Source: an uncultured Oscillospiraceae bacterium (GTDB lineage Bacteria > Bacillota > Clostridia > Oscillospirales > Oscillospiraceae). Taken from it: a DNA stretch of 12,599 bases. The stretch is taken from assembly GCA_905233595.1 (NCBI GenBank), contig CAJOFI010000076.1:6780-19378 (forward strand), given 5' to 3'. Below are positions 1 to 6,737 of this stretch, piece after piece. Both the position numbers and the translations under genes were made by a program. The notes beneath the pieces are model-generated. The model saw only the letters and a program-made list of their open reading frames with translations. It had not been told where the DNA came from and did no database searches. Numbering within the stretch: position 1 is the stretch's first letter; every line of letters begins with the position of its first letter.

Positions 1-1
1 G

Positions 2-468
2 GCGCTGCGCGCGGCGCGGCAGAGCGCCGAGCGGGAGCAGACCCGCCCCGAGCGGCAGCTACAGCCCGCGGAACGCGCGCTGCGCTATGACGACCCCGGC
101 TCCGCCGCGGCGGAGGAGGGGCTCATCCGCCTTCTGGTCGGCGACCCGGCGCTCGCGAAAAGCGCGGCGCTGCCCGACCCGGCGGATTTCAGCGCCCCGG
201 CGCTGGGGAAAATTTACGCCCTCATCCGCGAGCGCATCGCGCGGGGCGAATCGGTCGAGCCGAACCTTCTCGGGCAGGAGCTGAGCGGGGACGAGATGAG
301 CCTTCTCGTGCGCATCCAGCAGAAGCCCGAGCTTCTCTCCCGGGGCGATCAGGCGCTGCGGGATTACATCAGCAAAATACAGGAACGCAAGGACGCGCGG
401 CAGCAGGGCGGTGACCTGCTGGCGCTGCAGCAAAAGCTCAAAGAAACGAAAGGGTACAGGGGATCACT

Positions 469-472
<4 letters not shown>
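2..472 (+). CDS. dnaG: DNA primase DnaG, C-terminal fragment (5' end outside window)
   Basis: The reading frame is open from base 2 and ends at the TGA at 470-472, giving the last 156 residues of a longer protein. The first 28 or so residues are a charged Q/E/R-rich linker. They are followed by [12 protein letters not shown], which resembles the start of the DnaB-helicase-binding domain of bacterial primases (typically an 'E..LL.LLL..P' helix), and then by several predicted helices ending in [13 protein letters not shown]. The zinc finger and TOPRIM catalytic domains would lie upstream of the window. DnaG makes RNA primers at the replication fork, and its C-terminal domain docks on the helicase. 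The identification rests largely on position: the stop overlaps the rpoD start by four bases (ATGA), the classic dnaG-rpoD macromolecular-synthesis arrangement, which implies translational coupling. The C-terminal domain alone is weakly conserved. Confidence 0.85.
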
Positions 473-1737
<1,265 letters not shown>

Positions 1738-1766
1738 CGCGCTATCATAGGTAACCCAAAAACGAA

Positions 1767-1790
1767 GGGGATGTGATTTTTCACATCCCC
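1767..1790. terminator. Hairpin between converging rpoD and ylmC
   Basis: A perfect 10-bp inverted repeat, GGGGATGTGA / TCACATCCCC, with a TTTT loop lies 29 bases after the rpoD stop. On the plus strand no T-run follows (AGGGGGCTTG). On the minus strand the stem is followed by TTCGTTTTTGGG, a reasonable U-tract, so it best fits as the terminator of the noc-ylmC transcript. It could also stabilise the 3' end of rpoD mRNA. Confidence 0.65.
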
Positions 1791-1827
1791 AGGGGGCTTG
1801 CCGCATCCTCCTTCGTGCGCCTGCGCG

Positions 1828-2133
1828 TCACTTGGTCTGAAAATCCAGCTCGGAGAAGGGGAAGCCCCTCTTTGCGCGCTTGCGTCTGGGCAGCTTTTCC
1901 TTCGCGTCGATGAGGATGATGTCCCCGCCGATGCGCACGATGCAGCCCCAGGGCAGCACGTAGTCGTCCTCCCGCCCCATCAGGCCGAAGAGCTTCGCCC
2001 GCCCCGGCGTGATGAGGGAGAGAATGCGCCCCTCGCCCTGGTCGAGCTCCGCGTCGCAGACGTAGCCCAGCCGCCAGCCGGAGTGGATATCAATGACTTC
2101 CTTATACTTCAGATCCGAAAAAAAGCTGATCAA
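1828..2133 (-). CDS. ylmC: YlmC/YmxH-family PRC-barrel protein
   Basis: This 101-residue protein matches the YlmC/YmxH family, small PRC-barrel proteins of spore-forming Firmicutes whose exact role is not settled. Supporting residues are the N-terminal [20 protein letters not shown], then the acidic-turn-plus-strand [18 protein letters not shown], the [14 protein letters not shown] segment, and [11 protein letters not shown], all in family order. The C-terminus adds a basic tail ([10 protein letters not shown]). The start is the TTG at 2133-2131, because GGAGGTG lies seven bases upstream and the family's N-terminus begins there; the nearby ATG inside the ribosome binding site is out of frame. 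The gene follows noc on the same strand after 41 bases that fold into a perfect hairpin (separate entry). The family is often sporulation-associated, but no direct evidence of regulation by a sporulation sigma factor is visible. Confidence 0.85.
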   Translation of the reverse strand: MISFFSDLKYKEVIDIHSGWRLGYVCDAELDQGEGRILSLITPGRAKLFGLMGREDDYVLPWGCIVRIGGDIILIDAKEKLPRRKRAKRGFPFSELDFQTK

Positions 2134-2174
2134 CGCACATCACCTCCATAGACTCTATGGAGGTGATGTGCGTT
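2132..2174 (-). promoter_or_regulatory. Perfect 20-bp hairpin enclosing the ylmC ribosome binding site
   Basis: Bases 2132-2151 and 2155-2174 are exact reverse complements (20 of 20), separated by three bases. In the minus-strand transcript the 5' arm begins directly after the noc stop and carries CACCTCCAT. The 3' arm carries ATGGAGGTG, the ylmC Shine-Dalgarno, and ends in the first two bases of the TTG start codon. The RNA would therefore hide the ribosome binding site in a very stable stem. No U-run follows in this direction, so it is not a standard terminator of noc. Translational control or an RNase processing site is inferred. Confidence 0.75.
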
Positions 2175-2966
2175 TTATGTCGCATTTTTGCTCTTTGGGA
2201 TCGAGATCGTGAGGATCAGCGCGTCCTCGGTCTCCTGCCGCTGCATCCCGGCGGCGATGCCCCCCTGCTTCATCAGATCGAGCCCGTGCGTGAGGCTGTT
2301 GAGAAAGACGCGCACGTCCTTCATCACGAAGCTGCGCTTCGGCGTCTCCCGCTTCGGCGGCGGCTCGGGCGCGGAGAGCAGGGCGTCAACGTAGGCGTCC
2401 GTCGCGGCGACGGTCATGTCCCTCTCGAGGATGGTCTCGAGCGCCGCGCGCTGGCTCTCCGCGTCCGGCAGACGCAGCAGCGCCCGCCCGTGCCGCTCGC
2501 TCAGCCCGTTTTCCAGCAGCGCCTCCAGCACGTCCCCCGGGAGCCTGAGCAGGCGCAGCTTGTTCGCCACCGCCGACTGCGAGCGCCCGATGCGCCGCGC
2601 CGCCTCCTCCTGGCTCATGCCGAACATGCGGATGAGCTGCTCCAGCCCGCGCGCCTCCTCCAGAAAATTGAGGTCGCGCCGCTGGAGGTTCTCCACCAGC
2701 GCGAGCAGCCCCGCGTCCTCCAGATCCACGTCCACCACCATGCACGGCAGCTCCCGCAGCCCCGCGAGCTTCGCCGCCCGCAGCCGCCGCTCCCCCGCCA
2801 CCAGCTCGTGCAGCACGCCGTAGCTTCTTATGCTCTCGCTCAGCTCCCGCAGCGCCTCCTCGTCAAAGACCCTGCGCGGCTGCACGGGATTGGGCATGAT
2901 GTCCTCCACGCGCAGATACAACAGCCCGCTCCGTCTCAGCAGCGGGCGCGACCGTAAAGCCTGCAC
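2175..2966 (-). CDS. noc: Nucleoid occlusion protein Noc (ParB/Spo0J superfamily)
   Basis: This 263-residue ParB-like CTPase and DNA-binding protein would keep the division septum away from the nucleoid. Motifs are GERRLRA (58-64), ENLQR (92-96), a helix-turn-helix around 115-140 and a Noc-type dimerisation end containing DVRVFLNS and ISIPK. At the four positions known to separate Noc from ParB site choice, it has Q130, K136, R141 and R158 (Noc consensus Q, K, K, R), so it should bind Noc sites rather than parS. Between GVL (50-52) and ELVAGERR only one residue (H) is left where relatives carry about twelve (QP..VR...). The GTG start at 2966 follows GGGGAGG at a spacing of 11; a TTG at 2921 (MYLRVEDI) is an alternative. 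If the GTG is right, the N-terminus is a Leu/Arg-rich segment that could act as a membrane anchor, as in Bacillus Noc (inference). A repeat element ends 25 bp upstream. Confidence 0.88.
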   Translation of the reverse strand: MQALRSRPLLRRSGLLYLRVEDIMPNPVQPRRVFDEEALRELSESIRSYGVLHELVAGERRLRAAKLAGLRELPCMVVDVDLEDAGLLALVENLQRRDLNFLEEARGLEQLIRMFGMSQEEAARRIGRSQSAVANKLRLLRLPGDVLEALLENGLSERHGRALLRLPDAESQRAALETILERDMTVAATDAYVDALLSAPEPPPKRETPKRSFVMKDVRVFLNSLTHGLDLMKQGGIAAGMQRQETEDALILTISIPKSKNAT

Positions 2967-2991
2967 CGTCTCTCATTCCTCCCCTTTGTTG

Positions 2992-3103
2992 GGAACTGTT
3001 CCGAAATAACTTGTGCAATCTGACTTGCCTTTTTCACCTGTAGCTTCGGAACTGTTCCGAAATAACTTGTACAATCTGACTTGCCTTTTTCACCTGTAGC
3101 TTC
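2992..3103. repeat. Two tandem 56-bp units inside element copy 1
   Basis: Bases 2992-3047 and 3048-3103 are identical except for one base (G at 3015, A at 3071). Each unit starts with the element end GGAACTGTTCCGAAATAA and stops at CCTGTAGCTTC. The second copy starts exactly at the terminal sequence, so a whole arm was duplicated head to tail. The short copy at 8446-8562 lacks most of this arm. Confidence 0.95.
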
Positions 3104-3117
3104 GTTGTCAAATCTTG

Positions 3118-3223
3118 AAATACACAAAGTATTCCTGCGATTTTCCGCCTCGCTACAGGCGAAAAATCCTAAATACGCAAAGTATTCCTGCGATTTTCCG
3201 CCTCGCTACAGGCGAAAAATCCT
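3118..3223. repeat. Two tandem 53-bp units with hairpin inside element copy 1
   Basis: Bases 3118-3170 and 3171-3223 are identical except at one position (A at 3124, G at 3177). Each contains the imperfect hairpin ATTTTCCGCCT-CGCTAC-AGGCGAAAAAT (11 bp, one mismatch). The same unit occurs once each, reverse-complemented, in the copies at 6640-6737 and 8446-8562. Confidence 0.95.
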
Positions 3224-3307
3224 ACGCCATTTTTGCACAATTTATTTCTGCACAGTTCCTTGTAGTCGGTGAAGAAATCTTACACCACATTTTGTGCAAA
3301 GAGCGAC

Positions 3308-3354
3308 GAAAAAGGAGCCTTGAAAAAACTTCGTTTTTTCAAGGCTCCTTTTTC
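3308..3354 (-). terminator. Strong bidirectional terminator after dapF
   Basis: Bases 3308-3328 and 3334-3354 form a perfect 21-bp stem with the loop CTTCG. The core is AGGAGCCTTG / CAAGGCTCCT, flanked by A-tracts on one side and T-tracts on the other, so either strand reads as a GC stem followed by T5. The minus-strand symporter-dapF operon is the only transcript heading into it, ending about 140 bases before. The 3260-3494 interval otherwise holds a short palindrome (3407-3419) and no gene I can support. Confidence 0.9.
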
Positions 3355-3400
3355 AGTTTTTAGTTTTCAGACAGAGGTCCGAATTTACACAACTGACCTC

Positions 3401-3430
3401 GGCGGTCGAGCAATGCTCGTCCCTACGCCA
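3401..3430. repeat. Short palindromic intergenic repeat-like sequence
   Basis: CGAGCA-A-TGCTCG (3407-3419) is a 6-bp palindrome. Read on the minus strand it lies within a context beginning GGCGTAGGGACGAGC. GTAGGG-(G-rich palindrome) sequences of this form are, from memory, frequent dispersed repeats in Clostridia genomes. Only one copy is in this window, so repeat status cannot be shown here. Confidence 0.4.
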
Positions 3431-3494
3431 CTGACCGCTCATATCTGCTGCTTTCTCCGGAAATTGACGCATACAGACACTTTTTCCGATCTCC

Positions 3495-4295
3495 TCAAAA
3501 CTCGCCAAACTCCACGACCGCCGTGGGGCCGGTGAGGAGCAGGTCGCGAACCGTATCGCCCGCGCGCGTGAGGGAGACCGTGAGCGTTCCGCCGGGCATT
3601 TCGATCTCGACAGGGCATTCCCTGACGCGCCCGCGCAGGAGCAGCGCCGCCGCGATCGCCCCGCTGCCGGTGCCGCAGGCGAGGGTGAAATCCTCCACCC
3701 CGCGCTCGAAGGTGATCGCGCGCACGCGGCTTGCGCCCTCGACGCAGGCAAAGCTCACGTTCGCCCCCTTCGGGAAAGCCGCGCTGTGCCGAAGGGCGCG
3801 CCCGCGCTCGCGCAGGGCGTCCGGATCGTCAAAGACCTCCGCCCCGACCTCTACGACCGCGTGGGGGATGCCGGGGCAGCCCAGCTCGAGATAGGCGCAG
3901 TCCTCCCCCTCGGCGCTGCGGTGCAGGTCGATGACGGAGGGGTCGTTGAGGCGGATCTGGTACTGCTCCCGGCTGATACGCCTTGCCGTCACAAGCCCCG
4001 CCGTTGCGAGGATGCGGACGCGCCCGGGGTCGGGCGCGAGGCCGTGCTCGACCCCGTAGCGGGCGACGCAGCGCGCGCCGTTGCCGCACATCTCGCCGAG
4101 GCTGCCGTCGCTGTTGTAAAAGAGCATGCCGAAGTCCGCGCCCTCCGCCGGAACGAGCACGATCATACCGTCGGCGCGCTTTTGCTTACACAGCGTCAAG
4201 GCGAGAACCGATAAGTTCTCGCCCTTCAGCTCACCGTGCAGGCTCTCCGTCAGGACGAAGGAGTTGCCCGCGCCGTGCATTTTTGTATAGCGCAT
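3495..4295 (-). CDS. dapF: Diaminopimelate epimerase DapF
   Basis: This 266-residue enzyme converts LL-diaminopimelate to meso-diaminopimelate, the lysine precursor and peptidoglycan cross-linking residue, in the cytoplasm. The start MRYTKMHGAGNSFV matches the family's K-hGxGNxF opening. The two catalytic cysteines are visible: C70 in NSDGSLGEMCGNGARC and C207 in TLACGTGSGA. GIPHAVV (142-148) and ERGVEDFTLACGTG also match, and the length is normal. The ATG (4295-4293) shares its A with the TAA stop of the upstream symporter gene. No clear Shine-Dalgarno precedes it, so translation is probably coupled to the symporter. That pairing is unusual; dapF more often sits with other dap or lys genes. 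A strong terminator lies about 140 bases downstream. Confidence 0.96.
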   Translation of the reverse strand: MRYTKMHGAGNSFVLTESLHGELKGENLSVLALTLCKQKRADGMIVLVPAEGADFGMLFYNSDGSLGEMCGNGARCVARYGVEHGLAPDPGRVRILATAGLVTARRISREQYQIRLNDPSVIDLHRSAEGEDCAYLELGCPGIPHAVVEVGAEVFDDPDALRERGRALRHSAAFPKGANVSFACVEGASRVRAITFERGVEDFTLACGTGSGAIAAALLLRGRVRECPVEIEMPGGTLTVSLTRAGDTVRDLLLTGPTAVVEFGEF

Positions 4296-5542
4296 TACTG
4301 CTTCGCGTCAGCCTTGAGCTTCTTCTGCAGCCAATCCTTGCCGTCGTTGAAGCGGGAGACGACGAAGGAGGCCACGTAGTCGCCGGCGGCGTTGACCATG
4401 GTGGCAGGGGGATCGACGAGATCGCCGATGGCCTGCGCGATTGGGAAGGCGATGGCGAGCTGCTCCGGGAAGAAGAGGGAGCAGAGCACCAGCTCGCCGG
4501 TGCCGCCGCCGCCGGGGATGCCGGACATGGCAACGGAGGAGACCGTCGCCACCACGATGGCGAGCAGCGCGTCCTTGGAGGCGAAGTCCATGCCGAACAT
4601 GCCGAAGAGGAAGGCGACCTTGATGATGGCGCTCATGCCGGAGCCGTCCATGTTCATGGTCGCGCCCATGGGCAGAACGATGTCGGTCACGTCCTTGGAG
4701 ATGCCGGTGTCCTCGGAGACTTCCATGTTGGTGGGGATGGTCGCGACGCTCGAGCAGGTGCCGAAGGCGACAGCCGCCGGGCGGAAGAGGTGCTGGAACA
4801 TGACCTTCACAGCGCCCTTGCCGCCGCCAAAACGGGCGTAGAGCGGGAAGATGAGGAACATGTAAGCGAAGGCGACGACGTAATAGAGGATGATCGCCTT
4901 GGCGTAGCTCGTCACGAAGTCCGCGCCGTGGGCGGCGACGAGGGCGGCGAAGAAGCCGAAGAAGCCGATGGGGGCGTAGAAGCTGATGAGCTTGATGACC
5001 TTCATGAGGACGTTGGTGATCTCCTCAAGCAGCTTTGCGACCTTGGTCTCCGGCCCGCCGCACATCTGCACGCCGAAGCCGAAGAAGATGCCCGCGATGA
5101 TGAGCTGCAGGATGGAGCGGCGACTCCACAGCTCGGGGAAGTCGGACTTGGTGAAGAAGCCGACGATCATCTCGCCCGCGCTCATGGGCTCGGAGGCGCC
5201 CGGCTCAAAGGCGGGCTCGCCGGTGTAGACCGGAATGAAGCGCACGAGAACGTACATGATGACGGAGGCGATGACGGTGGTGCACATGAAGGTGAGCACC
5301 GTCGTGCCCATGAGCTTGCCGGCGCGCTTGGCGCTCTTCATGTTGGCGATGGAGGAGGAGATGGAGAAGAAGACCATCGGGACCACCACGCAGAACATCA
5401 TATTGATAAACAGGGTGCCCAGAGGCTCCAGCGCGCCCGCGCCGGGCCAGGCAAAGCCCACCACGATGCCGAGCACGATGCCGAGGATCATCGTAATGAA
5501 GAACCAGTTGTTTTTCAGGAAGCCGCCTTTGCTGTTAGACAT
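4295..5542 (-). CDS. Dicarboxylate/amino acid:cation symporter (SDF/DAACS family)
   Basis: This 415-residue multi-spanning membrane protein of the glutamate/aspartate/C4-dicarboxylate:Na+ or H+ symporter family begins with a hydrophobic N-terminal helix (NNWFFITMILGIVLGIVVGF). The family's core signatures occur in order: the serine-rich loop TCSSVATIP (262-270), NMDGSG (297-302), the hairpin SGIPGGGGTGE (340-350) and DPPATMVNAAGD (377-388). The start is placed at ATG 5542-5540 because AAGGAGTG lies eight bases upstream and MSNSKGG leads straight into the first helix; the longer open frame to 5647 is the 5' leader and promoter. The TATAAT promoter at 5577-5605 drives it. The stop overlaps dapF by one base. 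Substrate is not decidable from sequence; aspartate or glutamate would fit the dapF partner, since aspartate feeds diaminopimelate synthesis (inference). Confidence 0.92.
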   Translation of the reverse strand: MSNSKGGFLKNNWFFITMILGIVLGIVVGFAWPGAGALEPLGTLFINMMFCVVVPMVFFSISSSIANMKSAKRAGKLMGTTVLTFMCTTVIASVIMYVLVRFIPVYTGEPAFEPGASEPMSAGEMIVGFFTKSDFPELWSRRSILQLIIAGIFFGFGVQMCGGPETKVAKLLEEITNVLMKVIKLISFYAPIGFFGFFAALVAAHGADFVTSYAKAIILYYVVAFAYMFLIFPLYARFGGGKGAVKVMFQHLFRPAAVAFGTCSSVATIPTNMEVSEDTGISKDVTDIVLPMGATMNMDGSGMSAIIKVAFLFGMFGMDFASKDALLAIVVATVSSVAMSGIPGGGGTGELVLCSLFFPEQLAIAFPIAQAIGDLVDPPATMVNAAGDYVASFVVSRFNDGKDWLQKKLKADAKQ

Positions 5543-5576
5543 GTTGCTTACACTCCTTGTTTCAAAGTTCGTTCCC

Positions 5577-5605
5577 ATTATATTTGCTATCTTCTGCAAA
5601 GTAAA
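5577..5605 (-). promoter_or_regulatory. Sigma-A promoter of the symporter-dapF operon
   Basis: On the minus strand, TTTACT (5605-5600) is followed by a 17-bp spacer and a perfect TATAAT (5582-5577). Transcription would start near 5570, giving a leader of about 28 bases before the ATG at 5542. Its -35 is 13 bp from the -35 of the divergent araC-type promoter, so one bound regulator could affect both. Confidence 0.8.
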
Positions 5606-5618
5606 TTGCATTTTCTGC

Positions 5619-5647
5619 TTGAAACATTGCAAAAAGTGCGGTATCAT
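5619..5647 (+). promoter_or_regulatory. Sigma-A promoter of the AraC-type regulator
   Basis: TTGAAA (5619-5624), a 17-bp spacer and TATCAT (5642-5647) form a good housekeeping promoter facing the regulator. Transcription would start around 5654, inside the AGTGGCCAGT direct repeat. Confidence 0.75.
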
Positions 5648-5671
5648 AGTGGCCAGTGGTCAGTGGCCAGT
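5648..5671. repeat. Direct repeat AGTGGCCAGT x2 at the regulator's transcription start
   Basis: AGTGGCCAGT occurs at 5648-5657 and 5662-5671, separated by GGTC (14 bp from start to start). It lies directly downstream of the -10 hexamer and just before the ribosome binding site GAGGAGG (5674-5680). The position would suit an autoregulatory operator. A related sequence, GGCCACTGGTCACTC, occurs at 6624-6638 beside a mobile element, so it may instead be a fragment of a dispersed repeat. Confidence 0.6.
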
Positions 5672-5687
5672 TTGAGGAGGATTTGCC

Positions 5688-6521
5688 ATGAAGAGCGATC
5701 AGACCTTCAGCCGCGAGGGCTATCTGGAGGAAAACTATCACTATTTTCATCTGCGCGACACGGCGGGGCAGGAGCGGGACTTCCACTATCACGAGTTTGA
5801 CAAGATCGTGCTGCTGCTCTCCGGGCGGGTGGACTACGCGGTGGAGAGCGTCTCCTACGCGCTGAGACCCTGGGACATCCTGCTCGTCAAGCACCACGCG
5901 ATCCACAAGGCGATCATCGACAAGTCTGAGCCCTACGAACGCATTATATTATATCTCGACGGAAAATATTTCGACCGCCTGCTGCCCGAGGCGCATCTGA
6001 CGGACTGCTTCGACGAGGCCGACCGCTCGGGGGAATACCGCCTCGTCCCGGACGCGGAGCAGCGCAGGGCGCTTGAGCAGACCTTTCTCAGCTACGAGCA
6101 GGCGGCGAAGGACGGGCGCTTCGGCGCGCAGACGCTGTGCGACACCTATATTTTGCAGCTTCTGGTGCAGCTCGGCCGGATGAAGGCCACGCCCCGCCGG
6201 GAGGAGCAGCGCTTCGACCCGAAGATCCGCGAGACGCTCTCCTACATCAACGAGCACCTGGGCGAGGAGCTGTCGGTGGAGGCGCTCGCCGAGCGGGTGT
6301 ATCTGAGCCGCTACCACTTCATGCGGCTGTTCAAGGCGGAGACGGGCAACACCGTGCACGCCTACGTGCGGCAGAAGCGGCTTTTGTACGCCGCGCGGCT
6401 CATCCGCGAGGGCGCGAACGCGAACCTTGCCGCCGAGAGCGCGGGCTTTACGGATTATTCCGCCTTCCACCGCGCCTTCCGCCAGAGCTTCGGCATCAGC
6501 CCCGGCCAGCTCAAGAAATAA
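5688..6521 (+). CDS. AraC-family transcriptional regulator with cupin sensor domain
   Basis: This is a 277-residue cytoplasmic regulator. Residues 15-90 form an AraC-type cupin-like barrel (FHYHEFDKIVLLLSGRVDY, then LRPWDILLVKHHAIHK), the usual effector-binding part. A helical linker follows. From about residue 180 comes the double helix-turn-helix domain: INEHLGEELSVEALAERVYL, then SRYHFMRLFKAETGNTVHAYV, then the second half with ESAGFTDYSAFHRAFRQSFG and the ending ISPGQLKK, as expected for the family. The ATG has GAGGAGG seven bases upstream. It is transcribed divergently from the symporter-dapF operon with back-to-back promoters, which is the usual sign that it controls its neighbour and possibly itself. 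The ligand is unknown. No convincing terminator follows the stop. Confidence 0.93.
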   Translation: MKSDQTFSREGYLEENYHYFHLRDTAGQERDFHYHEFDKIVLLLSGRVDYAVESVSYALRPWDILLVKHHAIHKAIIDKSEPYERIILYLDGKYFDRLLPEAHLTDCFDEADRSGEYRLVPDAEQRRALEQTFLSYEQAAKDGRFGAQTLCDTYILQLLVQLGRMKATPRREEQRFDPKIRETLSYINEHLGEELSVEALAERVYLSRYHFMRLFKAETGNTVHAYVRQKRLLYAARLIREGANANLAAESAGFTDYSAFHRAFRQSFGISPGQLKK

Positions 6522-6522
6522 C

Positions 6523-6551
6523 TTGCGCTCCTCCCGCCGCCGGGGTATAAT
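6523..6551 (+). promoter_or_regulatory. Possible plus-strand promoter directly after the AraC-type gene
   Basis: TTGCGC (6523-6528) and a perfect TATAAT (6546-6551) are spaced by exactly 17 bp in otherwise GC-rich DNA. The -35 is poor (three of six). No plus-strand gene follows; a transcript would run through the 6579-6623 hairpins and the repeat element into rny in the antisense direction. Confidence 0.35.
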
Positions 6552-6578
6552 CCGCCCTGCGGCAAAAGGATCGGGATC

Positions 6579-6623
6579 GGGGACGAATGATGCTCCCCGA
6601 AGGGGACAATGCAGCGGTTCCCC
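6579..6623. other. Alternating GGGGA/TCCCC blocks forming mutually exclusive hairpins
   Basis: Blocks GGGGA (6579-6583), TCCCC (6594-6598), GGGGA (6602-6606) and TCCCC (6619-6623) can pair as 1:2 with 3:4, or as 2:3. On the minus strand the 2:3 form is a C(TTCG)G tetraloop hairpin. The interval lies between the AraC-type gene and the element copy at the 3' end of rny. On the minus strand it is 3' of the rny stop and could form the end of that transcript, though no T-run follows closely. Confidence 0.45.
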
Positions 6624-6639
6624 GGCCACTGGTCACTCA

Positions 6640-6737
6640 GGAACTGTGCAGAAATAAATTGTGCAAAGATGGCGTAGGATTTTTCGCCTGTAGCGAGGCG
6701 GAAAATCGCAGGAATACTTTGTGTATTTCAAGATTTG
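6640..6737. mobile_element. MITE-like repeat element, copy 2, one end missing (98 bp)
   Basis: The copy starts at the terminal sequence GGAACTGTGCAGAAATAA (6640-6657) and runs through the same hairpin unit (CGCCTGTAGCGAGGCG) and TTTGTGTATTTCAAGATTTG as the intact copy at 8446-8562. After 6737 the intact copy continues GTTATTTCGGAACAGTTCC, but here the sequence switches directly to rny coding sequence. The second end and its target duplication are absent; the base triplet before the intact end is TCA. It overlaps the last codons of rny and provides that gene's stop. Confidence 0.85.

Larger units (their letters stand above)
2992..3259. mobile_element. Composite MITE-like repeat element, copy 1 (268 bp)
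   Basis: The element begins GGAACTGTTCCGAAATAA and ends in the reverse complement of GGAACTGTGCAGAAATAA, so the 18-bp ends are inverted with two mismatches. It is flanked by TTG at 2989-2991 and TTG at 3260-3262, a probable 3-bp target duplication. The inverted relationship extends further inward: both arms contain TTGTGCAA, then TTTTTC.CCTGTAGC. Inside are two tandem duplications (separate entries) around a centre containing CAAATCTTG. It carries no credible ORF, so it would depend on a transposase elsewhere. Copies at 6640-6737 and 8446-8562 share the right half; this copy is inverted relative to both. Confidence 0.85.

Noticed and set aside
2992..3259. CRISPR array
   Set aside because: The repeats are directly adjacent with no unique spacers, and there are only two units of each type.
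3115..3363. Short frames running through element copy 1
   Set aside because: They simply translate the tandem repeats, have no ribosome binding sites and are not shared in frame by the other copies.
3983..5800. Long plus-strand open frame opposite dapF and the symporter (605 codons)
   Set aside because: His/Asp/Glu/Gly-rich shadow of two well-supported minus-strand genes, crossing a promoter region.
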